64,000 nucleotides of DNA, taken from JAYPUA01 sp038133845. Its GTDB lineage: Bacteria; SAR324; NAC60-12. The stretch spans positions 1-64,000 of the forward strand of contig JAYPUA010000013.1 in the NCBI GenBank assembly GCA_038133845.1, in the 5' to 3' direction. Shown here one piece after another: positions 1 to 8,559 of this stretch. Position 1 is the stretch's first letter, and each line of letters starts with the position of its first letter. Both the position numbers and the translations under genes were made by a program. The notes beneath the pieces are model-generated. The model was not told the origin of the DNA. It did no database searches and worked only from the letters and a program-made list of their open reading frames with translations.

Positions 1-68
1 GCCAGCGAATGCAGCGGTTGCAAACGCCTTCGGCCGATCTGATCCGAGCCGAACGCTGAGTACGGTGA

Positions 69-161
69 GCGCAGAGCCTGGTTAATCCTGACATTGTCAG
101 ACGACCAATTCGTCAGTTGATTGAAAACGGGCAATTTGAAGAGGTGAAGAAAGATGGCTAA
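69..161 (+). pseudogene. C-terminal remnant of a RelE/HigB-type toxin
   Basis: A short frame ends in a TAA at 159-161 that overlaps the ATG of the next gene (ATGGCTAA), the usual toxin-antitoxin junction. Its last residues (PIRQLIENGQFEEVKKDG) resemble the C-terminal helix of RelE/HigB-family toxins. An in-frame stop lies at 66-68 and there is no room for the toxin core, so only about the last 20 codons remain. Identification is by resemblance and by context. Confidence 0.4.
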
Positions 162-444
162 AAAATATCGTAGCGATGCATTTGCCGCCATCCACGAAAC
201 CATGGAGGCTTTGCACGAGATCGGCGCGGTCGACAAGCAAACGATGCGCGAATTTGACGATGCATGTCTGACGCCTGTGCCTGTTCTTGCTCCGGATGAA
301 ATCAAGGCAATCCGTTTGCGTGAGCACATCTCGCAGCCGGTGTTCGCCCGTTATCTGATTGAAACTTCTTCTGGGCTCTCTACAATTGGATGCACTTCGA
401 GATTGTCTGTGCCGAATGGCACTGTTGCACCTGTAGACCTGTAG
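154..444 (+). pseudogene. Truncated HigA/XRE-type antitoxin
   Basis: The first 70 or so residues match antitoxins of the HigA/NadS type: a start like MAKKYRSDAFAAIHE, a middle like LAPDEIKAIRLREHISQPVFARYL, then the beginning of a helix-turn-helix. In intact family members the helix-turn-helix continues with a recognition helix and a W-E-R-G-like motif. Here the sequence switches after FARYL to an unrelated Ser/Thr-rich tail and stops, so the DNA-binding domain is incomplete. The break lies near 355-365, just before the next gene at 449. The full-length family would be near 100-110 residues. I infer a non-functional leftover of a toxin-antitoxin module. Confidence 0.6.
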
Positions 445-448
445 AGTC

Positions 449-1900
449 ATGCTTCTTTGGAAACTCCTCATCACCGGGGCATTGTCGGGGTTGGTTCTTG
501 GATCGATCCTGATGATGGTCGTGGTCTACCGACTGGCTCCCCTGCTGCAGTCTCGTCGACAGCGTTCGCTCCGGGATCAGCACCAGATGCCCATCCCTCG
601 CTTTGGGGGTGTCGGCATGGCGTGGGCTTTTTTTGGGGCGGTCGGACTCTTGGTCTGGCTTCCGTTTGAAGAGCGTGGGCTGGGACTGGAGATGCTTCCG
701 CAGAGTCGACTCTGGGGGCTGCTGTTCGGAGCCTTGCTGGCCTGGGGGATTGGCTTTGTCGATGATGTCTTGACCCTGAGAGCCCGCTGGAAATTGATGG
801 GACAGTTGGGTTTGGGGGTCTTGGCCATCTTCTCTGGCTTTGAGATCCAGAACCTTCAAGGGCCTTTTTTCCAGTCGTGGAACCTGGGGGCGTGGTCCAT
901 CCCTTTGACGCTGCTCTGGGTCGTAGGGATCATCAACGCGGTCAACCTGATAGATGGTTTGGACGGGTTGGCCAGCGGAGTGGCTTTGGTGGCCCTGGCC
1001 ATCCTGGCCTGGATTGTTGGAGAGCAGGGGAACCCGTCCTTGCTGCTGCTGATCTGGGTCCTCTTCGGCTCCATTCTGGCTTTCTGGACCTTCAACCGCC
1101 CGCCTGCCTCGATCTTCATGGGCGACTCCGGGGCCTACTTTCTCGGGTACACCCTCGCGCTTTTGACGCTCTGGGGAACAGAGTCTTCCGGGAAGCAGTC
1201 GATGCTTCCGGTATTGATCCTCGCTGTTCCGATTGTGGATACCGCCTTTGCGCTGTTCCGGCGTTTTCTCAAGGGCATTCCGTTTTACTCGGCAGACAAA
1301 GACCATCTGCACCATCGCCTGATTGCCAAGGGGTTCTCCTCGGTGCAGTCCATGGCCATTCTGGTCGGCATCTCCGGAGTCTATGGAGGGTTGGCCATTC
1401 TTGCGTTTCAGTGGCCTTACTTCCAGGGGTTTGCCTACTTGGGAGGCCTCGCTCTGACCTGGGTGTTGCTCTACACGCTCGAGTATGACGTCATCCGCAA
1501 ACCGGTCTCCACGCTGAAAGGGCAGTCCGATCATCGGCGCCAGAGAGCCCTGATGATTGCCTTGGGACAGCAGATGGAGACCTTTTTGGGAAAGGATCCG
1601 GAGGCCGGCTCGGTGTTTCGGAGCATCCGCTACTGGGGAGATCTGGCCGGGGTGGCACGGATTGAAGTCCGGAAGGCGGAACAGGTGCTCTGGGCTGATG
1701 GGCCGACAGATCAATCCCACCGGACGCTGCTGTTTCAATCCGACTCCTGGGAGGTGCGCTGGGGACTTCCGGAGGCCAGTTGGACGCTTGACTCCGACGT
1801 CAAGGGCGAGCTGCTGGATCAGGTCTCCCAAGCCTTGTTTGAGCGCCTTCAACAACTCGACGCCCCCAAGGTTTTGCCTTTGCGCCAGCGTCCGCGCTGA
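449..1900 (+). CDS. WecA/MraY-family undecaprenyl-phosphate glycosyl-1-phosphate transferase
   Basis: Membrane enzyme that moves a sugar-1-phosphate from a UDP-sugar to undecaprenyl phosphate, starting O-antigen, enterobacterial common antigen or other envelope glycans. About ten hydrophobic segments fill residues 1-350. Family motifs are present: FVDD (103-106), the Mg/substrate loop around NLIDGLDG (166-173), the MGDSGAY segment (224-230) and the His-rich DHLHHRL loop (285-291) typical of WecA/TagO rather than MraY. About 110 residues after the membrane part (roughly 370-483) are soluble and unlike the minimal family, so the protein is longer than typical WecA (about 350). The sugar specificity cannot be read from sequence. 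No other glycan gene is adjacent. Confidence 0.88.
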   Translation: MLLWKLLITGALSGLVLGSILMMVVVYRLAPLLQSRRQRSLRDQHQMPIPRFGGVGMAWAFFGAVGLLVWLPFEERGLGLEMLPQSRLWGLLFGALLAWGIGFVDDVLTLRARWKLMGQLGLGVLAIFSGFEIQNLQGPFFQSWNLGAWSIPLTLLWVVGIINAVNLIDGLDGLASGVALVALAILAWIVGEQGNPSLLLLIWVLFGSILAFWTFNRPPASIFMGDSGAYFLGYTLALLTLWGTESSGKQSMLPVLILAVPIVDTAFALFRRFLKGIPFYSADKDHLHHRLIAKGFSSVQSMAILVGISGVYGGLAILAFQWPYFQGFAYLGGLALTWVLLYTLEYDVIRKPVSTLKGQSDHRRQRALMIALGQQMETFLGKDPEAGSVFRSIRYWGDLAGVARIEVRKAEQVLWADGPTDQSHRTLLFQSDSWEVRWGLPEASWTLDSDVKGELLDQVSQALFERLQQLDAPKVLPLRQRPR

Positions 1901-1998
1901 TCCGGACTCAATCCAGGAAACCGCCACCGTGCAAAAGTGGGGAGCGCCTCTCCCCTCCTCCCTCTCTCTTCTCTCCCAGGAGCCCCACTCCGTACAGC

Positions 1999-3618
1999 AT
2001 GAGCCGCCGAATCCGGATCCCCTCTTTCCTGGGAGGCCTGCTCTCTCTCCTGCCCCTCTTTTCCTCCTCCGTTGCTGCTCAGACCTCCTCATCGCTCCCC
2101 CTTCAGCTCTCCTCCACACATTCGTTCCAGACCACGCATCGTGACCCCCTCAGGCCGCGGCCTGAAGCCGAAGCGGAGGTTGCGCTGGCGTTCACCTCGG
2201 ACCTGCACGGGAACTTGCAGGACACGCAGGGGCGCCCTTCGGGGCTGCTGCACCTCGCCCAGCCTCTCCGGAAGCTCAGAGGCCTTGAGCCCAATCTGCT
2301 GCTGATCGATGTGGGCGACACGCTTCAGGGGAGTCCGGAGAATCACTACTTCAGCCGGATTCGTCCCCGCAGCGCGCCTCTCCCGGTGATTCAGGTGATG
2401 AATGCCCTGCGCTACGACGCGGTCGTGCTGGGAAATCACGACTTCGATCCGCCCCCCAAAGTCCTCCTCAAGTCCCTCCAACACTCACGCTTTCCGTGGC
2501 TTGCCGCCAACCTCACCTTTAACGACCAACCGGTTCTGCCACCTTACGTGGTGCTGGAGCGGAGCGGGGTCCGGATCGGGCTGCTGGGAGCGATCACCCC
2601 GGGGGTTCCTCTGTGGGTCGACCCGGAACATCGAGCCGAGCTGGAATTTGAGGACCTCTCCGAGGTGGCGAAGCGCTGGGTGCCGGTTCTGCGAGAACAG
2701 GAACAGGTGGACCTGGTTGTGGCCCTCTTGCACAGCGGAGCCGAGGTCGACTACGACCGGGATGTGGCTCGACTGGCCGGGCTCCCGGACGTCAACGCCG
2801 CAGGGGTGGTGGCCGATTTTGCGGAGGGAGTCGACCTGATCGTCTCCGGACACGCCCATCGGGTCTTTCCCAAACGCCCCACCTCACGCCTGACACGCTA
2901 TCGCACACCGCTCGTTTCTCCAGGAAGCCGGGCGGAGGGGGTGATGGTGTCTCGCGTCCGAATGCATGAACGCTCTGGGCGTTGGGAGCTTGCAGGAATG
3001 GAGTTCCAGTGGGTGCCTGCGGCGGCGCTTCCGGACCCGGAGCTTCTTCAGGTGGTGAAGCCGGATCTGGAGGAGGTGGCGCAGTGGCTGGAGGTTCCCA
3101 CGCGCTGGAGGTTCCAAAGACGTCCCAGCCGGGAGGAGCTGGATGCCTGCGGACCACGCCTTCAGCATCAGGCGGTGGTTGAGGCTCTGGGAGGCGACTT
3201 CACCTTGCTGCCGGCCTGGTGGTTCTGGAGGCCGCTGCCTTCCGCCGAGGTCGGCCAGCCTCTGCGGCGCAGGCACCTCTTCGGGTGGATTCGCTACGAC
3301 AACACGCTGGTGCAGGCGCTGCAGGCTCCACGGCAGCTGGAGCTGTGGCAGGAACCCTGGCGCCGCTGGCAATCCGGAAAGCGCGTCCGCTACCATGCCT
3401 TGCTGAAGCTGCGAGGACCTCAGGAGGTTCCCGAGGACGAGGTGGCGGTCTGGTTCACCAATTATCACTGGAACGGAGGCTCCGGGCTGGCGTTTCGCAC
3501 CCTGCGTCAGCGCTCGCAGGAGCTTCAGCGCAGGCCGCAGACCTTGCGTGAGGTCGTCTTTGAGCACCTGCGCTCGGACGCCACCTCCTTGCCGGCGGAG
3601 TGCAGTTTTCTGGAGTGA
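1999..3618 (+). CDS. Secreted metallophosphatase, 5'-nucleotidase (UshA) family
   Basis: Probable periplasmic hydrolase of nucleotides or related phosphoesters. The N-terminus has a basic start, a hydrophobic stretch and an Ala-X-Ala-like end near residue 27, indicating a signal peptide. The calcineurin-like metal-binding motifs occur in order: SDLHGN (67-72), GDTLQG (106-111), GNHDFD (145-150), then a later HSG and an SGHAH motif. The C-terminal third matches the 5'-nucleotidase substrate-recognition domain only loosely and is rich in Leu/Arg/Trp. Length of 539 is usual for UshA-type proteins. Two nucleoside-type permeases lie about 2.7 kb downstream, so a role in releasing nucleosides for uptake is plausible but inferred. 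Confidence 0.8.
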   Translation: MSRRIRIPSFLGGLLSLLPLFSSSVAAQTSSSLPLQLSSTHSFQTTHRDPLRPRPEAEAEVALAFTSDLHGNLQDTQGRPSGLLHLAQPLRKLRGLEPNLLLIDVGDTLQGSPENHYFSRIRPRSAPLPVIQVMNALRYDAVVLGNHDFDPPPKVLLKSLQHSRFPWLAANLTFNDQPVLPPYVVLERSGVRIGLLGAITPGVPLWVDPEHRAELEFEDLSEVAKRWVPVLREQEQVDLVVALLHSGAEVDYDRDVARLAGLPDVNAAGVVADFAEGVDLIVSGHAHRVFPKRPTSRLTRYRTPLVSPGSRAEGVMVSRVRMHERSGRWELAGMEFQWVPAAALPDPELLQVVKPDLEEVAQWLEVPTRWRFQRRPSREELDACGPRLQHQAVVEALGGDFTLLPAWWFWRPLPSAEVGQPLRRRHLFGWIRYDNTLVQALQAPRQLELWQEPWRRWQSGKRVRYHALLKLRGPQEVPEDEVAVWFTNYHWNGGSGLAFRTLRQRSQELQRRPQTLREVVFEHLRSDATSLPAECSFLE

Positions 3619-3770
3619 ACGTCGCCGTCAGGCTTGCATCTCGGCTCATCCGGGATATGATCAACCGTTGCCTGGATTCTGCCGGAACGAGACTTCCGGA
3701 GTTGAATCCAGCCCTCGGAATTTTTCGGGACAATCGACACATTATCCTACCCCTTGATACGGAGGAACGC

Positions 3771-5252
3771 ATGAAAGGTCTGTTGAAACTGATGACCGCC
3801 TCGGCGCTGCTGACGCTGGTTTGGGGAGGTGCTCACGCGGCGAAGCGTGACATCACCCTGGGGATGCAGCTGGAGCCGCCGAACCTGGACCCAACAGGAG
3901 GAGCGGCGGCGGCCATTGACGAGGTCGTGTACGCAAATGTCATGGAAGGCCTGACCCGGTTTGACGCAAACGGTGGAGTTCAGCCCGCGCTCGCGGAGTC
4001 CTGGGAGATTTCCGGTGATGGATTGAACTACACCTTCAAGCTGCGCACCGGGGTGAAGTTTCATGATGGAACCCCATTTGATGCAGAGGACGTCAAGTTC
4101 TCGCTGGATCGCGCCCGCGCAGCCGATTCCACCAATGCGCAAAAGGCCCTGTTTGCCGGCATCTCCGAGGTCAGCGTGGTGAATCCGGGCACCGTCCGGG
4201 TGACGCTCAGCAAGCCGAACGGCGGGTTCCTCTTCAACATGGCGTGGGGCGACGCCGTGATTGTTGCCCCGGAGTCGGCGGCCAACAACGCGACAAATCC
4301 GGTGGGCACCGGCCCGTTTGTCTTCAAGCAGTGGGTCAAGGGCGACCGGGTGGAGATCGAGCGCAACGCGAGCTACTGGGGAGCTCCGGTGAAGCTGGAC
4401 CGGGTGACCTTCAAGTTCATCTCCGACCCCACGGCTGCCTTTGCCTCGATGATGGCAGAGGATGTGGACGCCTTCTCCGTGTTTCCGGCACCGGAGAACC
4501 TGCCGCAGTTCGAGATGGACCCACGCTTTCAGGTGATTGTGGGGTCGACGGAGGGAGAGACGATCCTCTCCACCAACAACAGCCGGGCTCCCTTCAGCAA
4601 CCTCAAGGTCCGGCAGGCCATCGCTCACGCGATCGACCGGCAGGCGATCATCGACGGGGCGATGTTCGGATTCGGCACCCCGATCGGTTCCCACTTTGCG
4701 CCGCACAACCCAGCCTATGTGGACCTGACCGGACGCTACGCGCATGATCCGGCGAAGGCCAAGCAGCTGCTTGCCGATGCCGGCTATCCAAACGGCTTCA
4801 AGGCCTCCCTCAAGCTGCCTCCGCCCTCCTACGCTCGCCGAGGCGGGGAGATCATCGCGGCGCAGCTGCGGCAGGTGGGCATTGACCTGGAGATCTCCAA
4901 CGTCGAGTGGGCGCAGTGGATCGATCAGGTCTTCAAGCGCAAGGACTATGACCTGACGATTGTCTCGCACACGGAGCCGATGGACATCGGCATCTATGCC
5001 CGGGACGAGTACTACTTTCAGTATGTGAACCCGGAGTTCAAGTCCGTGATGGCCGAACTGGATGCCGAGAGCGACCCCGGACAGCGTACGGCGCTGATGC
5101 AGAAGGCCCAGCGGATCATCTCCGATGATGCCGTGAACGGCTTCCTCTTCCAGCTGGCAAAGACGGGAGTCGCCAACGCGAAGATTCGCGGGCTCTGGAA
5201 GAACGCTCCGACACAGGCCAACGACATGACCGGAGTGTACTGGGTCGACTGA
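3771..5252 (+). CDS. ABC transporter substrate-binding protein, family 5 (DppA/OppA type)
   Basis: Periplasmic binding protein for peptides or similar solutes. I place the start at the ATG at 3771: it follows GGAGG (3761-3765) and begins a clean signal peptide (MKGLLKLMTASALL, cleavage after AHA), whereas the longer open frame upstream overlaps the previous gene. The mature protein carries the family 5 signature around ALAESWEISGDGLNYTFKL and the GVKFHDGTPF segment that follows. Length is 493 residues, usual for the family. The next gene, 6 nt downstream, is its DppB-type permease. No DppC, DppD or DppF gene follows. Confidence 0.9.
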   Translation: MKGLLKLMTASALLTLVWGGAHAAKRDITLGMQLEPPNLDPTGGAAAAIDEVVYANVMEGLTRFDANGGVQPALAESWEISGDGLNYTFKLRTGVKFHDGTPFDAEDVKFSLDRARAADSTNAQKALFAGISEVSVVNPGTVRVTLSKPNGGFLFNMAWGDAVIVAPESAANNATNPVGTGPFVFKQWVKGDRVEIERNASYWGAPVKLDRVTFKFISDPTAAFASMMAEDVDAFSVFPAPENLPQFEMDPRFQVIVGSTEGETILSTNNSRAPFSNLKVRQAIAHAIDRQAIIDGAMFGFGTPIGSHFAPHNPAYVDLTGRYAHDPAKAKQLLADAGYPNGFKASLKLPPPSYARRGGEIIAAQLRQVGIDLEISNVEWAQWIDQVFKRKDYDLTIVSHTEPMDIGIYARDEYYFQYVNPEFKSVMAELDAESDPGQRTALMQKAQRIISDDAVNGFLFQLAKTGVANAKIRGLWKNAPTQANDMTGVYWVD

Positions 5253-5258
5253 TTCCGG

Positions 5259-6203
5259 ATGCTGCGCTATGCCTTGGGGCGATTGACCTCGCTGGGGCTG
5301 GGGCTGCTGGCTGCCAGCGTGGTGATCTTCACCATGCTGGAGGTGGTTCCCGGAGACCCGGCGTCGTTCATGCTGGGACTGAACGCCCAGCCTGACACCG
5401 TGGAGGCCCTCCGGAGTCAGCTGGGCCTCGACGCTCCGGCTCCTCAGCGTTATGTCACTTGGATGCTGGGGCTGTTTCAGGGAGAATTCGGGACCAGCTA
5501 CACCTACCGCGTTCCGGTCTCGGAGCTCATCTATCAGCGCCTCTGGGTCTCGTTGCCCCTGGCGCTGTATGCCCTCACCCTCTCCACCCTGATTGCCCTC
5601 CCGGCAGGCGTCTGGGCTGCGTCCCGGAGGAACTCTCCTGCAGATTTTTCCGTGATGGGCTTCACGCAGCTGGGCATCGCCGTGCCGAACTTCTGGTTCG
5701 CCATGCTGCTCGTGTTGCTGTTCTCCATCACCTTGCGCTGGTTCTCTGCCGGAGGTTTTCCCGGCTGGGATCAGGGGGTGCTGAAGGGGCTCAAGGCGTT
5801 GACCTTGCCGGCAGTTGCCCTGGCCTTGCCTCAGGCCTCGATCCTGACGCGCGTGCTGCGCTCGGCGCTGCTGGATGCGATGGGTGAGGACTACATCCGC
5901 ACCGCCCGGGCCAAAGGCCTGAGCTCCCGTCAGGCGCTCTGGAAGCACGCCCTCCGGAACGCGATGATCCCGGTTCTCACCATCTTGGGCATGCAGTTCT
6001 CGTTTCTGATTGCCGGCGCGGTGATCATTGAGAACGTCTTCTACCTCCCCGGGCTGGGACGCCTGGTGTTCCAGGGGATCACGCAGCGTGACCTGATCGT
6101 GGTCAAGAGCGTCTCCATTCTGCTGGTGCTTGCGGTGATCACGGTCACGTTTCTCGTAGACCTCGCCTATGCCTGGGTCGATCCCCGGCTGCGCAGACGC
6201 TGA
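5259..6203 (+). CDS. ABC transporter permease, DppB/OppB type
   Basis: Inner-membrane permease of a peptide-type importer. It has six hydrophobic segments and the EAA-like cytoplasmic loop (near residues 206-225, DYIRTARAKGLS...) that docks the ATPase. The early stretch EVVPGDPASFMLG is typical of DppB. Length of 314 is normal. It begins 6 nt after the binding-protein gene, so the two are co-transcribed. The partner permease DppC and both ATPases are missing from the window, so the system must be completed from elsewhere or use shared ATPases. Confidence 0.9.
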   Translation: MLRYALGRLTSLGLGLLAASVVIFTMLEVVPGDPASFMLGLNAQPDTVEALRSQLGLDAPAPQRYVTWMLGLFQGEFGTSYTYRVPVSELIYQRLWVSLPLALYALTLSTLIALPAGVWAASRRNSPADFSVMGFTQLGIAVPNFWFAMLLVLLFSITLRWFSAGGFPGWDQGVLKGLKALTLPAVALALPQASILTRVLRSALLDAMGEDYIRTARAKGLSSRQALWKHALRNAMIPVLTILGMQFSFLIAGAVIIENVFYLPGLGRLVFQGITQRDLIVVKSVSILLVLAVITVTFLVDLAYAWVDPRLRRR

Positions 6204-6351
6204 CCGGCCAAACGGGCTCTTTCCCCTCTCTCCTCCTCTCCCTCCCCAGCCCTCCTCCGATAATTTTCTTGTCATTCTCCTCCAGATTCTTTAGCTTCGG
6301 CAATTCCGGCCTCTTCCTTCAACACGACCACCTGCTCTCGAAGACAAACGC

Positions 6352-7425
6352 TTGGCCCTGCAGTTCTCTCTGGAAAAACGAACCCGCTCCGCTCCACACG
6401 ACCGCCTGTTGGTCCTCGGGGCCGCGCTGGTGCTGGCCCTGGCCATGGGCGGGCTGTTTTTGCTGGCCGTGGAGGTGAACCCGCTGGAGGCCTACCCGCT
6501 GCTCTGGCAGGAGGTCTTCCTCTCGCCTTACGGACAGCAGGACCTGCTGATCAAGGTCACCCCGTTGCTGCTGACCGGAATTGCCGTGGCGGTGGCCGCT
6601 CAGATGAAGCAGTGGAACATCGGAGCCGAGGGGCAGTTTCACATGGGCACCTTCCTGGTGACCTGGGTGGCGCTGAACATCACGCTTGAGTCTTCGGTGG
6701 CGCTGCTGATCCTGATGGCCTTCGCCGGGATGCTGGGAGGCGGAGTCTGGGGGGCGATCCCCGGATGGCTGAAGGCCCGGCTGGGGGTGAACGAGATCAT
6801 CACCTCGCTATTGCTGAACTACGTTGCGGCATCGTGGATCGACCACCTGCTCTTCGGGCCCTGGAAGGATCCGGGCAGCAACAACTTCCCCATCACTCCG
6901 GAGTTTCCGGAGGCCGCTCAGTTTCCTTACCTGGGCGAGACCAACGTGCATGCCGGAATCGTGATGGCGCTTTGCGTGATCCTGATCGTCGCCTGGGTGC
7001 TGCAGAAGACCAAGCTGGGCTTCACGGTTCAACTGACGGGAGACAATCCGGACGCCGCGCGCTACTCGGGCGTGAAGACCCGCACGCTGGTCTTGCTGGT
7101 GTTTGTTGCCAGCGGGGCGATCGCCGGGTTGGCCGGCTTCAACGAGCTGGCCGGAATTCACTACCGCCTGCAGCAGGACATCTCCATTGGCTACGGCTAC
7201 ACCGGAATCATCGTCGCCTGGCTGGCCCGCAACCATCCGCTAGGCATCATCCCCAGCGCCTTGTTCCTGGCCTCGATCTTCGTGAGCGCCGAGGTGCTGC
7301 AGATCGACTACGGCCTGCCGATCTCCATGGTCTTTCTCTTTCAGGGAGTGATCCTGTTTACTGTGTTGGGGTCGGAGATCTTTACCGAATACCGCCTGCG
7401 TGTACGCAGGATTGCTGCTGCCTGA
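6352..7425 (+). CDS. Nucleoside-type ABC transporter permease (YufP/BmpB-like)
   Basis: Multi-pass permease of the branched-chain/BMP-type family that imports nucleosides. Recognisable features are the conserved block around AAQMKQWNIGAEGQFHMG, the segment GVNEIITSLLLNYVA and the block TGDNPDAARYSGVKT. The start chosen is a TTG at 6352 with only a weak purine-rich stretch before it, so the exact N-terminus is uncertain. The second permease follows after 11 nt. The matching ATPase (YufO-like) and BMP lipoprotein are not in the window. Ribose or simple sugar uptake is the main alternative. Confidence 0.8.
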   Translation: MALQFSLEKRTRSAPHDRLLVLGAALVLALAMGGLFLLAVEVNPLEAYPLLWQEVFLSPYGQQDLLIKVTPLLLTGIAVAVAAQMKQWNIGAEGQFHMGTFLVTWVALNITLESSVALLILMAFAGMLGGGVWGAIPGWLKARLGVNEIITSLLLNYVAASWIDHLLFGPWKDPGSNNFPITPEFPEAAQFPYLGETNVHAGIVMALCVILIVAWVLQKTKLGFTVQLTGDNPDAARYSGVKTRTLVLLVFVASGAIAGLAGFNELAGIHYRLQQDISIGYGYTGIIVAWLARNHPLGIIPSALFLASIFVSAEVLQIDYGLPISMVFLFQGVILFTVLGSEIFTEYRLRVRRIAAA

Positions 7426-7436
7426 GCGCTGAATCG

Positions 7437-8366
7437 ATGGAATTTTTCACCCAACTCCTGATCGCCACCATCGAGATGGGCACCCCGCTGCTGTTTGCGT
7501 CACTGGGTGGCGTGCTCAGCGAGCGAGCGGGCGTGATCAACCTGGGCATGGAAGGGCTGATGCTTGTCGGAGCCCTGGTGGGGTTTGTGGTGATGCTGGA
7601 GACCGGCTCGTTTCTGCTGGCCTTGGCGGCTGCGGCGGTGCTTGCCGGAGTGGTGACGGTGGTGCATGGCCTCGTGTGCCTGGTGCTGCGGGCCAATCAG
7701 ATCGCCTCCGGGCTGGCCTTGACGCTCTTCGGAACCGGGCTGAGCGGGCTTTTTGGAAACACGCTGGTTGGAAAGACGTTTGAGGCGCTGGGGCCGCTGC
7801 CAATCCCGGGGCTCAGCGCCATCCCCGTGATCGGTCCAGCCCTGTTTGCACGCGATCCGCTGGTGTACTTCTCGTACGCGCTGGTGGCCGTGCTCGCGTA
7901 CGTGTTCTACCGCACCCGAGTGGGATTGACCATCCGCTCCATGGGAGAGGCTCCGGAGGTTTGCGACTCACTGGGGCTTTCCGTGATTGGCTGGCGGTTT
8001 GGATGCCTGGTGGTTGGAGGGATGCTGATCGGGATTGGAGGGGCCTACTTCTCGCTGGTCCTCAACCCGTTCTGGGTGGACAACATCACCGCCGGACGTG
8101 GCTGGATCGCGGTGGGATTGGTGATCTTTGCGTTCTGGGATCCGGTCCGGGCGGTGTTCGGAGCCTACCTCTTCGGATTGGCGATCGCGCTGGAGCTGCG
8201 TCTGCAGCTGCTTGGAGTAACGCTCTCTCCGTACCTGCTGAAGATGCTCCCGTACCTGCTGACGATCTTCGTCCTCACCCTGGTGACCGTGCGCAACACC
8301 CGGCTGGGAATTCAGGTGATGCCTGCTGCCTTGGGAAGAGTCTTCTTCCGAGGTGAGAAGCACTGA
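7437..8366 (+). CDS. Nucleoside-type ABC transporter permease (YufQ/BmpC-like)
   Basis: Second membrane subunit of the nucleoside-type importer, 309 residues. The true start is the ATG at 7437, 11 nt after the first permease gene; the longer open frame upstream is a shadow of that gene. The N-terminal block ASLGGVLSERAGVINLGMEG is the hallmark of this subfamily, and several hydrophobic segments follow. The TGA stop at 8364-8366 lies inside the first copy of the repeat block that follows. Confidence 0.85.
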   Translation: MEFFTQLLIATIEMGTPLLFASLGGVLSERAGVINLGMEGLMLVGALVGFVVMLETGSFLLALAAAAVLAGVVTVVHGLVCLVLRANQIASGLALTLFGTGLSGLFGNTLVGKTFEALGPLPIPGLSAIPVIGPALFARDPLVYFSYALVAVLAYVFYRTRVGLTIRSMGEAPEVCDSLGLSVIGWRFGCLVVGGMLIGIGGAYFSLVLNPFWVDNITAGRGWIAVGLVIFAFWDPVRAVFGAYLFGLAIALELRLQLLGVTLSPYLLKMLPYLLTIFVLTLVTVRNTRLGIQVMPAALGRVFFRGEKH

Positions 8367-8531
8367 CAAATGCTGGGTATCGTCCCTCCACCCAGCCTAC
8401 ATCGTCCCTCCACCGAGCCTACATCGTCTGACAAATGCTGGGTATCGTCCCTCTACCCAGCCTACATCGTCCCTCTACCCAGCCTACATCGTCCCTCTAC
8501 CCAGCCTACATCGTTCCTCTACCGAGCCTGC
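8363..8531. repeat. Compound tandem repeat (22-bp units inside about 65-bp units)
   Basis: Six near-identical 22-bp units beginning ATCGTCCCTC and ending in AGCCTAC occupy 8379-8400, 8401-8422, 8444-8465, 8466-8487, 8488-8509 and 8510-8531. A 16-bp segment CTGACAAATGCTGGGT occurs at 8363-8378 and again at 8428-8443, so a larger 65-bp unit is also duplicated. Units differ by C/T or C/G changes, and the last is the most diverged. The block sits between convergent genes and contains the stop codon of the upstream permease. Confidence 0.9.
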
Positions 8532-8558
8532 AGGCTCTCCGAGCCTCTCGGTTCGGAG
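8524..8558. terminator. Inverted repeats between convergent genes
   Basis: A perfect 14-bp palindrome GAGCCTGCAGGCTC (8524-8537) is followed by a second potential hairpin, CTCCGA (8537-8542) pairing with TCGGAG (8553-8558). There is no T-run. The position between two convergent genes suggests a shared terminator, but a REP-like element is equally possible. Confidence 0.4.
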
Positions 8559-8559
8559 A

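Noticed and set aside
380..2119. 579-residue open frame on the minus strand
   Set aside because: Arg/Gln/Pro-rich shadow of the WecA-like gene, which has clear family motifs on the plus strand.
3747..6275. 842-residue open frame on the minus strand
   Set aside because: Antisense to the binding-protein and permease genes; its His/Arg/Gly-rich composition is typical of GC-rich shadows.
8363..8531. CRISPR array
   Set aside because: The repeats are contiguous with no unique spacers, and no cas genes are near.
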